NCBI GenBank assembly: GCA_963752695.1 | Contig: CAVVZB010000001.1 | Location: forward strand, 682,001-746,000 | Length of the DNA: 64,000 nt | Origin: Bog-113 sp963752695 | Lineage (GTDB): Bacteria; Acidobacteriota; Terriglobia; Bryobacterales; Bryobacteraceae | Direction: 5' to 3' | Shown here: positions 7,513 to 16,041 of the stretch, piece by piece | Position numbering within the stretch: the first letter of the stretch is position 1 | Layout: every line of letters starts with the position of its first letter | Position numbers and translations under genes: made by a program | Notes under the pieces: generated by a model | The model's input: only the letters and a program-made list of their open reading frames with translations | The model's database searches: none | What the model was told of the DNA's origin: nothing

Positions 7513-8546
7513 GCTTGGCTGGGTCAGACGTCGTAACGCCGCGCGCGGCCGGTTTCCGCATGCCGGCGGAGTGGGAACCGCACGAAGCAACCTGGCTCGC
7601 CTGGCCCCATAACAAAGAAGATTGGCCGTCCCGCTTCAGCCCGATTCCGTGGGTCTATTGCGAGATCGTGCGCCATCTCTCGCGCAGTGAAAAGGTGCGG
7701 ATACTGGTTGAAGACAATCGCACGATCCGGCGCGCTACGCGGATGCTGGAGAAGTCAAATGCGGATCTGAGCGCGGTTGAGTTCTACCAGATCCCGACGG
7801 ATCGTGTATGGACCCGCGACTACGCACCGCTCTTCGTTAAGAACGTGGAAGGCGAAGTAGCACTGACCGACTGGATATTCAATGCCTGGGCCAAGTACGA
7901 CGACTGGCATCACGACAATGCCGTAAACAAGCAATTACGCGCGAGACTCGGCATGCGCGCCTGGGAACCGGGTCTTGTACTAGAAGGCGGCAGTATTGAC
8001 GTGAACGGCACCGGGGTACTTATGACTACAGAAGAGTGTCTGCTTAGCCCAATCCAGGCGCGTAACCCGCAACTAGATCGAGCCGGTGTTGAGCGCGTAC
8101 TCTCTGCGTACTTAGGAGTGGATCGTTTCATCTGGTTAAAGAACGGCATCGCCGGTGACGACACTCACGGCCACGTTGATGACCTTGCGCGATTTGTATC
8201 CGGCGACACCGTGGTGATTGCGAAGGAAGAGAATTCGGCTGATGACAACTATCAGAACCTGCGGGATAATCTAGCAATCTTGAAAGAGGCTGGCGTAAAC
8301 GTCGAAACCTTGCCGATGCCATCTTCGGTGCTGTTCGACGGACGGAGACTACCGGCGAGTTATGCCAATTTTTATGTCGCCAACGAGTGTGTCTTAGTTC
8401 CAACGTTCAACGATGTGAATGATCGGATTGCCTTGACGAAACTGGCAGGAGTGTTCCCAGGCCGAAGGGTAATCGGCATCCATGCTGTTGAACTGGTCTG
8501 GGGATTGGGAACTCTGCACTGTATGACACAACAACAACCTTCGTAA
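7509..8546 (+). CDS. aguA: Agmatine deiminase
   Basis: A 345-residue guanidino-modifying enzyme that converts agmatine to N-carbamoylputrescine. It begins with the family text RMPAEWEPHEATWLAWPHN. It contains WTRDYAPLF, a GDDTHGHVDD motif with the catalytic His, and the nucleophilic Cys near residue 338 in GTLHCMTQQQP at the C terminus. It overlaps aguB by four bases (ATGA at 7509-7512). Together the pair gives putrescine from agmatine; the arginine decarboxylase that would supply agmatine is not in this window. The stop codon lies inside the left arm of a 12-bp hairpin that probably ends transcription. Confidence 0.95.
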   Translation: MSLAGSDVVTPRAAGFRMPAEWEPHEATWLAWPHNKEDWPSRFSPIPWVYCEIVRHLSRSEKVRILVEDNRTIRRATRMLEKSNADLSAVEFYQIPTDRVWTRDYAPLFVKNVEGEVALTDWIFNAWAKYDDWHHDNAVNKQLRARLGMRAWEPGLVLEGGSIDVNGTGVLMTTEECLLSPIQARNPQLDRAGVERVLSAYLGVDRFIWLKNGIAGDDTHGHVDDLARFVSGDTVVIAKEENSADDNYQNLRDNLAILKEAGVNVETLPMPSSVLFDGRRLPASYANFYVANECVLVPTFNDVNDRIALTKLAGVFPGRRVIGIHAVELVWGLGTLHCMTQQQPS

Positions 8547-8578
8547 GGCTTGCGGCCGAACTATCTCGCAAGCCTTAC
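8543..8578. terminator. 12-bp hairpin between convergent genes
   Basis: GTAAGGCTTGCG at 8543-8554 and CGCAAGCCTTAC at 8567-8578 pair perfectly around a 12-nt loop. The hairpin lies between the convergent aguA and YXWGXW genes and includes the aguA stop codon. There is no T-run on either side, so it may work as a transcript end or stabiliser rather than a classic intrinsic terminator. Confidence 0.5.
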
Positions 8579-8596
8579 TCCTCCGAACCTGTAATA

Positions 8597-8887
8597 CTAT
8601 CGCCAGTAACCTTCCCGTAATACCCAACCTCCGCCGCGACGAACCCAGCGGTGCTGAACCCATACGGCGTGCGGGCGGGGAGGCAGAACCCAGGCGCCTG
8701 GAGCCCAAACGTAGCGCGCTCCATCCCACCGGTGATAGCCGGGAGTCCAGACGTAACCTGGACCAGGCGAGACTACCCGTTCCTCCACGATCGGTCGTGG
8801 CGGGCCGATGCGAACCACTACTTGCGCGTTAGCAGCGCCTACGATGAGGGCGACCGAAGCGAATGCCAGAAGCAATTTCTGTTTCAT
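8597..8887 (-). CDS. Secreted YXWGXW-type repeat protein
   Basis: A 96-residue protein with a clear signal peptide (MKQKLLLAFASVALIVGAANA) and a mature part rich in Trp, Tyr, Arg, Pro and Gly. Short repeats are visible (YVWTPGYHRWDG, YVWAPGAWVLPP, HRWVRRGGGWVLREG), which place it with YXWGXW-repeat and related small envelope proteins of unknown function. A strong GGAGGA ribosome-binding site precedes the ATG on this strand. Location is likely periplasmic or outer-membrane associated. Confidence 0.75.
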   Translation of the reverse strand: MKQKLLLAFASVALIVGAANAQVVVRIGPPRPIVEERVVSPGPGYVWTPGYHRWDGARYVWAPGAWVLPPRPHAVWVQHRWVRRGGGWVLREGYWR

Positions 8888-8984
8888 TTTGTTCCTCCGA
8901 GAAAATGTTATCTCACCTATAGAAACGCGTGCCGAACCTTTGCAGTTGCGGTCTCGGCTTTTAGATGGAATCGTTTTAATGCTT

Positions 8985-10124
8985 TCAATATGCGAAGTTG
9001 ATGACCGCGATTTCGCCGGGAGTGCGGCTTCCAGGGTTATCTCCGATATAGCACACCATCTCGGTGTTGGAGTGAAAACTCAGGTCGGACGAGATGACGT
9101 GGCCCGCGATATACATGGGCGACTTGGGGTCGTTGAAGAACGTCAGTCTCTGCTTGTTAGATCCATCCGGGTTCATCATCCAATAATCTGTTTTCAGGGT
9201 CGCAAAAGGGCTAATATAGGAGGCGCCCTCGTAGGCCTTGGTCTGCGTGATTCCCCGGCTTGTCATCCAAACGACGTGTTTTCCGTCGGGAGTGAAGTGA
9301 GCATGTTCGTTCCACTCGGTTTCCGCCGGATCGGCAAGCGTGCGAACCGCCCCAGACGCAATATCAAAGACGAAGATTCCCCAGTTCAGGTGAGATGCAG
9401 AAAAGCCTTGTGACTTACCGGTGAAGATGACCTTGGAGCCGTCCGGAGAGAAGTCGTGGGTTTCGTAGAACGATAAGTTGCCGGGCGTGTAACTCCGCAC
9501 TTCACCGAGCCGTGGAACTCCCCCGTCAATGAGGAACGGAGCGATCTTGATCGACCAGCTTTGTTGCCCATTATTGCGGTCTAACTGCGCCCACACAATC
9601 CTTTTCCCGGGGGCATCAAAGTGGGCGTGAATCAGACCCTCACGCTGGGTCAAATGCGTCAACTGCCACGCTGTGCTCCCATCAGCGGCGGCCACCCAAA
9701 GATTATTGTGCCACCCGGAACCGGGGCTGGTGACCTGCATGTACTGCGCGCGGGATTTTGCCAACTTGGGGAGCGCAGGATCGGTAGCTTGGAATAGGAT
9801 GTACTTTCCGGAAATGTGCCACGCCGGGTTTCCCTTGTGCTCGGTCAAGTCCGCGATGCCGCACGTTACGCACCGGGAGCCCGAGCCATCGCTGTTCATA
9901 ACATAAACGTCGGTAAAGCCGCGCTGGTTGGGCGTGTCGTAAGCGATCAGGTTCGAATTCGGAAGCCAATCGACGCGGCCGCCCATGCCTTTAACGAGAT
10001 ATTTGATTGACGTGACATGCGGGCCGGCGCCGCTTGGCGATCCTTTGGCCACGTAGTCGTGAACGTTTTGCGCGAGCAGCACCGTTGCGCCGATGGCAAC
10101 GATCGATATGCATTTGCGTAACAT
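8985..10124 (-). CDS. Secreted PD40/TolB-type beta-propeller protein
   Basis: A 379-residue protein with an N-terminal signal segment (MLRKCISIVAIGATVLLAQ). Repeated blades carry the PD40/WD40-like pattern: DVYVMNSDGSG, DFSPDGSKVIFTG, HFTPDGKHVVWMTS and DYWMMNPDGSNKQRLTFF, as in TolB and related periplasmic propellers. The segment CVTCG in the second blade and several GxGWHNN-type loops are extra. Such proteins usually bind partners or peptides outside the cytoplasm; no catalytic domain is attached. It is transcribed alone, with AGGGAA before the ATG, and diverges from thrC. Confidence 0.8.
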   Translation of the reverse strand: MLRKCISIVAIGATVLLAQNVHDYVAKGSPSGAGPHVTSIKYLVKGMGGRVDWLPNSNLIAYDTPNQRGFTDVYVMNSDGSGSRCVTCGIADLTEHKGNPAWHISGKYILFQATDPALPKLAKSRAQYMQVTSPGSGWHNNLWVAAADGSTAWQLTHLTQREGLIHAHFDAPGKRIVWAQLDRNNGQQSWSIKIAPFLIDGGVPRLGEVRSYTPGNLSFYETHDFSPDGSKVIFTGKSQGFSASHLNWGIFVFDIASGAVRTLADPAETEWNEHAHFTPDGKHVVWMTSRGITQTKAYEGASYISPFATLKTDYWMMNPDGSNKQRLTFFNDPKSPMYIAGHVISSDLSFHSNTEMVCYIGDNPGSRTPGEIAVINFAY

Positions 10125-10224
10125 ATAGTTCCCTTAAGCAACTACCGTTCCAGCGCTTCCGGCATCTCATTCGGGTCTGGACGATTTCGAATCAGATACT
10201 GCTACATCGCTATCCTGGGGATTG

Positions 10225-11520
10225 ATGGAGTTGGTCTGCTTCAACCCGGAATGCCGCGCCACGTTCGGCATCGACGAAGTCATTTACGCTTGTGCAAATT
10301 GCGGCGGGCTGCTGGAAGCCCACGTGGACTTTCCTGATTTATCCGTATCCCACCTGAAGCAGGTATGGCGGGAGCGGCGGCTTTCAAATTCACCGCAGGA
10401 CCAGAGCGGCGTCTGGCGCTATCGGGAGTTTCTCCCCGGTTTCAACGCGGCGAGCGTTACCACCTTACGAGAGGGCGATACGCCGTTGCTCGACGCGCCG
10501 CTGGCAGCTGAATACGGCGCAATTGACCGGCTCACATGCAAGCACCAGGGTTACAACCCCACGGGCTCGTTCAAAGATAACGGCATGACGTGCGGCGTTG
10601 CACAAGCCCGAAAACTCGGCTTGCAGCGCGTGGCATGCGTTTCAACCGGAAACACGTCGGCGTCCATGGCGGCTTACGCCAGCGCCGCTGGACTGACTCC
10701 GCTCATTTTCCTCCCTCACGGTAACATCAGCTACGGGAAATTGGCGCAGGCGCTCGAGTACGGCGCGCGCACTTTTCAAATCGAAGCCAATTTCGACCAG
10801 ATCCTGGCGCTGGTGCGGGTGCTTGCCGAACGGCTCGGCATCTACCTGCTGAATTCGATTAATCCGTTCCGTATCGAGGGTCAAAAAACGATTGTGATCG
10901 AGATGTTGGATCAGCGCGATTGGCGCGTGCCGGATTGGATCGTAGTGCCCGGCGGGAATCTCGGCAACGTCTCGGCATTTGGAAAGGCGCTTCGAGAGTT
11001 GCAGGCCTTCGGTTTGATCGACCGCCTGCCCCGGTTAGCCGTGGTCCAGGCCTTCGGTGCATCGCCGTTTTACGACTATATGCTCGGGGGGCCCCACTCA
11101 ACTTTCGCGGCCCGCGAGCATCCGGAGACGCTTGCCACGGCTATCAAGATTGGCGATCCGGTTTCCTGGCCTAAAGCGCAGTTCGAGATTGAGTCGACCA
11201 ATGGGGTCGTTGAGCGGGTTACGGAGCAGGAGATTGCCGATGCTAAGGCGGTGATCGGAAGGTGCGGCATAGGATGCGAGCCGGCGTCCGCCGCAACTCT
11301 CGCCGGGATCAAGAAACTGCGCGCGGCGGGAACGATGGACCGGAACGCGGACGTGGTGGCCGTCTTGACCGGGCACGTTTTGAAAGACCCGGATTATGGA
11401 TTCAAGTACCACACCGGCCAGTTGCTTGCTCCCGACAACAGCCGGATTGAAGCTAGCTTCGGGAATCGCCCGGTGACTGTGCCATTCGACGCGGACGCGA
11501 TTGCCCAAAGCATTGGTTGA
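10225..11520 (+). CDS. thrC: Threonine synthase
   Basis: A 431-residue PLP enzyme of fold type II that converts O-phosphohomoserine to threonine. The N terminus carries a Cys-rich knuckle (CFNPECRATF ... CANCGG), seen in many bacterial and archaeal threonine synthases. The PLP lysine is in NPTGSFKDNGMT at about residue 116, and the phosphate-binding glycine loop PGGNLGN follows. ATG 10225 is chosen over the TTG one codon earlier because of the GGGG upstream. No other threonine-pathway gene is adjacent. It is convergent with rnhA, 18 bp apart. Confidence 0.93.
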   Translation: MELVCFNPECRATFGIDEVIYACANCGGLLEAHVDFPDLSVSHLKQVWRERRLSNSPQDQSGVWRYREFLPGFNAASVTTLREGDTPLLDAPLAAEYGAIDRLTCKHQGYNPTGSFKDNGMTCGVAQARKLGLQRVACVSTGNTSASMAAYASAAGLTPLIFLPHGNISYGKLAQALEYGARTFQIEANFDQILALVRVLAERLGIYLLNSINPFRIEGQKTIVIEMLDQRDWRVPDWIVVPGGNLGNVSAFGKALRELQAFGLIDRLPRLAVVQAFGASPFYDYMLGGPHSTFAAREHPETLATAIKIGDPVSWPKAQFEIESTNGVVERVTEQEIADAKAVIGRCGIGCEPASAATLAGIKKLRAAGTMDRNADVVAVLTGHVLKDPDYGFKYHTGQLLAPDNSRIEASFGNRPVTVPFDADAIAQSIG

Positions 11521-11538
11521 TTGACGATCGCGCGTCGG

Positions 11539-11982
11539 CTAATTCATCGTCAGTTGCGATCGAGCGGCGGAATTCGCCAATTCATCCGCCCGGTTGTTAT
11601 CGCGGTGCAGGGCGTGACCTTTGGTCCAAATCCAGCTAGCGTTATGGCGGGATACTTGTAAGTCCAACTCTTCCCAGAGATCACGATTGACCACGGGTTT
11701 CTTCTCCGCCGTAACCCAGCCCCGCTTTTTCCAGTTGGCAATCCATTTGGTGATGCCGTTTTTCACGTACTCGGAGTCAGTAACGATATCGACTTCGCAG
11801 CGCTCAGTTAGGGCGCGCAGGCCCTGAATGGCGGCGGTAAGCTCCATTCGATTGTTAGTGGTCTGTGGGGACGATCCGAAGAGCTCTTTCGATTGCTCCC
11901 CATACCGCAGAATGCAGGCCCATCCTCCCTTACCGGGATTACCGATACAAGAGCCGTCAGTGATTACTTGAACCTTCTTCAT
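11539..11982 (-). CDS. rnhA: Ribonuclease HI
   Basis: A 147-residue enzyme that cuts the RNA strand of RNA-DNA hybrids in the cytoplasm. All four acidic catalytic residues are visible: Asp in TDGSCIGNPG, Glu in NNRMELTAAIQGL, Asp in VTDSEYVKNGI and Asp in NNRADELAN. The basic handle region (WKKRGWVTAEKKPV) is present. The length is normal. It follows dusB in the same direction with a 12-bp gap, so the two are probably one transcript. Confidence 0.96.
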   Translation of the reverse strand: MKKVQVITDGSCIGNPGKGGWACILRYGEQSKELFGSSPQTTNNRMELTAAIQGLRALTERCEVDIVTDSEYVKNGITKWIANWKKRGWVTAEKKPVVNRDLWEELDLQVSRHNASWIWTKGHALHRDNNRADELANSAARSQLTMN

Positions 11983-11994
11983 CGAGCGGGGTAG

Positions 11995-13017
11995 TTAGGC
12001 CGACACTAACGCGGATTCTTCCTGCGGCGCGTGGGAGAAGAATCGATGCACCACGTCCAGAATCTGATGTGCATCGTAGACGTGATATATCTCGCCACGC
12101 AACTTACTCCCGTGCTGTACGCCGTGCGTGAAGTAAGTGGCGAACTGCTTCATCTTGCCGACACAATCGTTCTCATCGCGATCAAGCAGCATCTGATAGT
12201 AAGTGCGCATGATTTCAAAGCGGTCTTCCTGTGTCGGCTCGCGGTAAGTGCCGGTTGCCAAATACTCTTGCAACTGTCGGAAGATCCAGGGGTTGAACGA
12301 AGCCGCGCGTCCAATCATCACGGCGTCACAGCCGGTCTCGCGAACCATGCGGACCGCGTCCTCCGGCTTCAGAATATCTCCGTTACCAATAACCGGAATC
12401 TTTACCGCCGCTTTTACTTCGGCGATGCGGGACCAATCGGCCTTTCCGCTGTAGCCCTGTTCACGCGTTCGCGGGTGCAAGGCGATGGCCTGCAGACCGT
12501 TATCTTCGGCCAATTTCGCCATGCGCACCGTTACTAATTCCGCATCGTTCCAACCGGCGCGAAATTTCAGCGTGAAGGGAATTTTGATGGCGGCGCGAAC
12601 GGTTCGCAGCAGTGTGTCAACGAGTGGCAAGTCGCGAAGCAAGCCCGAGCCGCCGTTACACTTCACCACTTTGTTTACCGGACAACCGAAATTGATATCG
12701 ACGATATCGAAGCCAAGTCCCTCACAGACGCGCGCGGCTTCGGCCATCACATCAGGATCGGCTCCGAACAACTGAGCGCTAATGGGATGCTCTTCGGGCT
12801 CGAAGGCGAGATAGCGCTCGATTGTGCGCGTGGGTTTTTTGGCCCGCACGGAAGCGCTCACGCCATGGGAACTGGTGAACTCGGTCATGATGAGTCCGCA
12901 ACCACCGAGGTTTCGAATAAACCGGCGAAAGACCGTGTCAGTCACGCCGGCCATGGGCGCCAGCACGGTTGCCGGTGCAATCTCGATTGGCCCGATTTGG
13001 AAACGGCTGGGAAACAT
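11995..13017 (-). CDS. dusB: tRNA-dihydrouridine synthase
   Basis: A 340-residue FMN-dependent TIM-barrel protein that reduces uridine to dihydrouridine in tRNA. The family pattern is clear: VLAPMAGVTDTVFRR at the N terminus, the catalytic Cys in DINFGCPVNKVV (about residue 111), GNGDI and a C-terminal helical domain. The DusB assignment is by general resemblance; DusB-type enzymes are the widespread bacterial form. It starts at 13017 and diverges from the M50 peptidase gene. Confidence 0.92.
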   Translation of the reverse strand: MFPSRFQIGPIEIAPATVLAPMAGVTDTVFRRFIRNLGGCGLIMTEFTSSHGVSASVRAKKPTRTIERYLAFEPEEHPISAQLFGADPDVMAEAARVCEGLGFDIVDINFGCPVNKVVKCNGGSGLLRDLPLVDTLLRTVRAAIKIPFTLKFRAGWNDAELVTVRMAKLAEDNGLQAIALHPRTREQGYSGKADWSRIAEVKAAVKIPVIGNGDILKPEDAVRMVRETGCDAVMIGRAASFNPWIFRQLQEYLATGTYREPTQEDRFEIMRTYYQMLLDRDENDCVGKMKQFATYFTHGVQHGSKLRGEIYHVYDAHQILDVVHRFFSHAPQEESALVSA

Positions 13018-13065
13018 CTTTTCCTCTCTATTGTAAATCGCTGGGGCGATCCTCTCGGCATGTCA

Positions 13066-13079
13066 CTCTAGACCTAGAG
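13066..13079. promoter_or_regulatory. Short palindrome abutting a start codon
   Basis: CTCTAG, two bases, CTAGAG form a perfect 6-2-6 palindrome ending one base before the ATG at 13081. The right arm also provides the purine-rich stretch that would serve as the ribosome-binding site. It could be an operator or a small mRNA hairpin, but its short length means chance cannot be excluded. Confidence 0.25.
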
Positions 13080-13080
13080 A

Positions 13081-13722
13081 ATGAATTCCGAACTGCTGAC
13101 AAATGGGCTGCTCACGTACGTGGTGTTCCTCTTTTCAACAACTTGTCATGAGGCGGCGCATGCGCTAGTGGCGTTGAGAGGCGGGGATAACACGGCGGCG
13201 GCGGGCGGACAGGTCAGTCTGAACCCATTGCCTCACATTCGCCGCGAGCCTTTCGGAATGGTGGTGCTGCCACTTGCCTCACTGCTGCTGGGTGGCGGCA
13301 TGATCGGGTGGGCCAGCGCACCATACAATCCGGAATGGCAGAGGCGATATCCGCAGCGCGCCGCACTGATGTCGCTGGCTGGACCGGCCACTAACTTTCT
13401 GCTGGCCATCCTGTGTGGATTGGCGCTCCGCATTGGACTACCGACGGGCTGGTTCCAAGGCAGCGGAGAAGGCTTGGCAGTGGTGCTGGGTATTGGCTTC
13501 GAACTGAACTTGCTGCTGGGAATCTTCAACTTATTGCCATTTCCGCCCTTCGATGGCTTCGGAGCTTTAGGATTGCTGACCGGCAGCTTCGTTTCGCTGG
13601 AGCGCTTACGGAGCGGCTTACGTCAGTTTTCGATTATCGGCCTGGTGCTTGGATGGCAGGCCATGCGATACGTTTATCCGCCGGTGTTGGGTTTTGCAAC
13701 GCGGCTTTTGCTGGTGCGCTGA
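13081..13722 (+). CDS. Site-2 protease family (M50) membrane metallopeptidase
   Basis: A 213-residue integral membrane protein with about five or six hydrophobic segments. The zinc motif HEAAH lies at residues 23-27 in the first helix, and the second motif is NLLPFPPFDGFG near residue 155, where Asp is the third ligand. This is the compact M50 type without a PDZ domain, similar to Bacillus YwhC-like proteins whose substrates are not known. ATG 13081 directly follows a 6-2-6 palindrome. It is convergent with the FAD oxidoreductase gene. Confidence 0.88.
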   Translation: MNSELLTNGLLTYVVFLFSTTCHEAAHALVALRGGDNTAAAGGQVSLNPLPHIRREPFGMVVLPLASLLLGGGMIGWASAPYNPEWQRRYPQRAALMSLAGPATNFLLAILCGLALRIGLPTGWFQGSGEGLAVVLGIGFELNLLLGIFNLLPFPPFDGFGALGLLTGSFVSLERLRSGLRQFSIIGLVLGWQAMRYVYPPVLGFATRLLLVR

Positions 13723-13737
13723 CAGCGCGCAGTGCGC

Positions 13738-15141
13738 CTAAATTGCATAGGCAAAGCTGGACAGAAAGTCTTCGGCATTAGGTGCGGGGCTGCCGATCAA
13801 GAGACCGGCAAGATCGCTCGCTTGCTGCCGGATTTCCGGCATGGCGACGGTCTCGAAGAGTGTCCCCATGCGGAGCGGACCCACGGTGAAGATGGATTGT
13901 GAGGGCTGGCCATCGCTCGTGATCACAGCCCCATCGGAATCGACCAAAGCGCCCGTGCGAAGCGGGTGGGGTTGCAATAACCGCTGACTGAGCATGTCCT
14001 GAATCAGCGGATTGGGGAGCCGTTGCAGGTTCGCCTCGGGCCCGGTGCAATTGACGATCCGGCCGGCTTCGATCACTTCGGTCTGGGCCGTTCCACGCGC
14101 GCGAAATTCGATACGGAGGCAGTTGGCGGTGAGATCGATTTTGCCCGTGCGGCCGGCGGACACCGACAATGACCCTCGTTCGAGTTCCTCTTCCACATGG
14201 GCGGCAATCTCGGGCGCCATGCGGTGGCGATGCACGTCCCAAAAGGGACGAACATGGCGCAGGAATCGGCTCTGATCGGTGGCGGTCATCGATTGCCACA
14301 AGTGGTTGGTCTGCGGCCGGACGCCATCCACGGCGAGGCGCCAATTGGAGTGCAGGATTTCAGCGTCGGCAGCGGTGGCTCGCATGTTGCGGAGCAATTC
14401 GCGAGCTGACGAAGCGGGCGTGCAAGGGATCGGCGCATAGGTAAACAAACGATGACCTAGAGGAAGTAGGCCGCGGCGGGAAGTCATATGGACATGTCCG
14501 CGATGGCCATTGTGACGAAGCGCGAGCAGGGCATCGACAGCCGTAAGCCCAGTGCCCAGAAGCAGGACGGGTTCGCTGGGATCGCGGGGCTGAAGAGCTT
14601 CGGGGTCCCAGGTGCTTCCGAAGAAACGGCCAGTGCCGGTGACCTCGGCACTCAAATGCGGCCAAGGGGCGGGGGAGGCGTTGCCAAGGGCCAGCACCAG
14701 CGCATCGCCCTCGAAGTGATTGCCGTCGCCGCAGCGGACCTGAACCCGGTCTCCCGAAGTGAGAAGGCCTTCAGCGGTGGCGCGAATATGCCGAAACCGG
14801 ATGTCGCTCGCCTGATTGCGAGCTTCTTTGAGTACGGCCTGCAAATAATCGCCGTAGATCATCCGGGGCACGAACGAGGTTTCCTCAAAATCCATGCCGT
14901 TACGCCAGAGCCAGCGGACAAAGTGCGCCGGTTCGTCAGGGAAAGCGGACATTTTAGCGGCGGGAACGTTCAGCAAGTGACAGGGGCAAGTGGTGGAATA
15001 AGCCATGCCGCGTCCCGGCTCGGCGGTGCGGTCGATCAGAAGGATAAGAACGTCGCGCGAACGCCGCAGGAGATTTGCGGCGACAAGCGTGCCGCTCGCG
15101 CCGCCACCGACGATGATGATGGTGTTCTTAGGCTTGCGCAT
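13738..15141 (-). CDS. FAD/NAD(P)-binding oxidoreductase
   Basis: A 467-residue flavoprotein of the NAD_binding_9 type. The Rossmann fingerprint IIIVGGGASGTLVAANLL is at the N terminus, followed by GRGMAYST and the HLLNVPAAKMSAFPD segment typical of this group. A second dinucleotide site is at LLLGTGLTAVDALLAL. Members are poorly characterised and some lie in thiol or siderophore-like clusters. The chosen start ATG 15141 overlaps the cysteine dioxygenase stop by 14 bp; the ORF could begin at 15180. Tight coupling to the dioxygenase suggests a shared pathway in sulfur or amino-acid oxidation, which is inference. Confidence 0.8.
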   Translation of the reverse strand: MRKPKNTIIIVGGGASGTLVAANLLRRSRDVLILLIDRTAEPGRGMAYSTTCPCHLLNVPAAKMSAFPDEPAHFVRWLWRNGMDFEETSFVPRMIYGDYLQAVLKEARNQASDIRFRHIRATAEGLLTSGDRVQVRCGDGNHFEGDALVLALGNASPAPWPHLSAEVTGTGRFFGSTWDPEALQPRDPSEPVLLLGTGLTAVDALLALRHNGHRGHVHMTSRRGLLPLGHRLFTYAPIPCTPASSARELLRNMRATAADAEILHSNWRLAVDGVRPQTNHLWQSMTATDQSRFLRHVRPFWDVHRHRMAPEIAAHVEEELERGSLSVSAGRTGKIDLTANCLRIEFRARGTAQTEVIEAGRIVNCTGPEANLQRLPNPLIQDMLSQRLLQPHPLRTGALVDSDGAVITSDGQPSQSIFTVGPLRMGTLFETVAMPEIRQQASDLAGLLIGSPAPNAEDFLSSFAYAI

Positions 15142-15760
15142 CGTAACGCAATTCACGCGTTTCGCGCTGCCACCAACCATCGCCCACAGGCTGGAAGGTG
15201 CTGCAACGATTCATCGGGCCGCCATAGATGTGAAGGGTATGGGCAGGCGATTCTCCGCAATTGCCAAAAACATGATGTTCGAATGGCGGAATGAGAGCGC
15301 CCGAAGAAGCCGGATGTGCCCGCGTGGTGCCGTGCTTTTCCAAACGGCAGCGACCTTCGGGAGTCTCTTCCAGCATCCGGTAGTTGATCACTTCCATATC
15401 GCCATCCACCACCACTTCGACGCACCAGACGCCAGCATGATCGTGCAGCGCGGTGTTGTGGCCGGGGCCCCAGGTCATGGCGATGATGGTGAAGCGCTCC
15501 CAAGGATCGGAGTAAACCAGCCGGCGGGAGTAACGATCCGGCGCCGAAGCAGGGAATTCAAACGAGTCGAACGCAGACCGGCGGGCCATCTCGACCAACC
15601 CAGTCTTCAAAATGGAAACGATTTGCCCTTCCGTATTGGTAGCAACAGCCCGGCGCACTAACGAGAGCAGTTCCTGCTGAACTTCAGGGGTTCGAGTATC
15701 AGCGCTGGGGAGGGGCGGCGAAGCGATTGCGGTCGAACTCATCTCCACACGATCTCGCAT
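15128..15760 (-). CDS. Cysteine dioxygenase family protein
   Basis: A cupin of about 210 residues that oxidises cysteine to cysteine sulfinate with Fe(II) and O2. The metal triad is readable: the two His of ALHDHAGVWC and the His of PPFEHHVFGN. The Cys of the first motif sits where mammalian enzymes make the Cys-Tyr crosslink, and LHIYGGPM provides the matching Tyr. DRYSRRLVY has the Arg that marks Arg-type (cysteine rather than mercaptopropionate) enzymes. The start is uncertain: TTG 15787, ATG 15760 or ATG 15742. It lies between a 45-residue ORF and the FAD oxidoreductase, which it overlaps. Confidence 0.88.
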   Translation of the reverse strand: MRDRVEMSSTAIASPPLPSADTRTPEVQQELLSLVRRAVATNTEGQIVSILKTGLVEMARRSAFDSFEFPASAPDRYSRRLVYSDPWERFTIIAMTWGPGHNTALHDHAGVWCVEVVVDGDMEVINYRMLEETPEGRCRLEKHGTTRAHPASSGALIPPFEHHVFGNCGESPAHTLHIYGGPMNRCSTFQPVGDGWWQRETRELRYDAQA

Positions 15761-15807
15761 CGATAGCGGGATTGCAACGAACCGCAACCCGATGGGATAT
15801 GGGGGAA

Positions 15808-15945
15808 TTACTCCTGGACAGGAGCCGGAGCGTCCGGTTTCTTCTCGACGACTTTAGCCTGTAAAGCGCGATTCACAACGCGCCGTGCGAGCTTCTGCTT
15901 GCGCAATCTTCCATAACGGGCTTTATCGCCCCCGCGTGCTGACAT
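15808..15945 (-). CDS. 45-residue basic hypothetical protein
   Basis: A short ORF from ATG 15945 to TAA 15808. It reads MSARGGDKARYGRLRKQKLA, then RRVVNRALQAKVVEKK and a Pro/Ala-rich tail. The first 35 residues are strongly basic and look helical, which would suit binding of nucleic acid or the ribosome. Evidence that it is real is a purine-rich AAGGA ribosome-binding site ten bases before ATG, full use of the gap between gcvPB and the cysteine dioxygenase, and the same direction as both. I do not recognise a named family. Confidence 0.55.
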   Translation of the reverse strand: MSARGGDKARYGRLRKQKLARRVVNRALQAKVVEKKPDAPAPVQE

Positions 15946-16041
15946 TCCTATCGATTCCTTTTTTGCTGATTGCGGCGCGCGCCGGCCTTCAAGTTGACGA
16001 GCCGCCGCGACGAGCTACAAATAGTTTCGCACACCAGAGGG

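Noticed and set aside
14488..15294. A 268-codon plus-strand frame over the FAD oxidoreductase and cdo
   Set aside because: Antisense shadow spanning two well supported genes.
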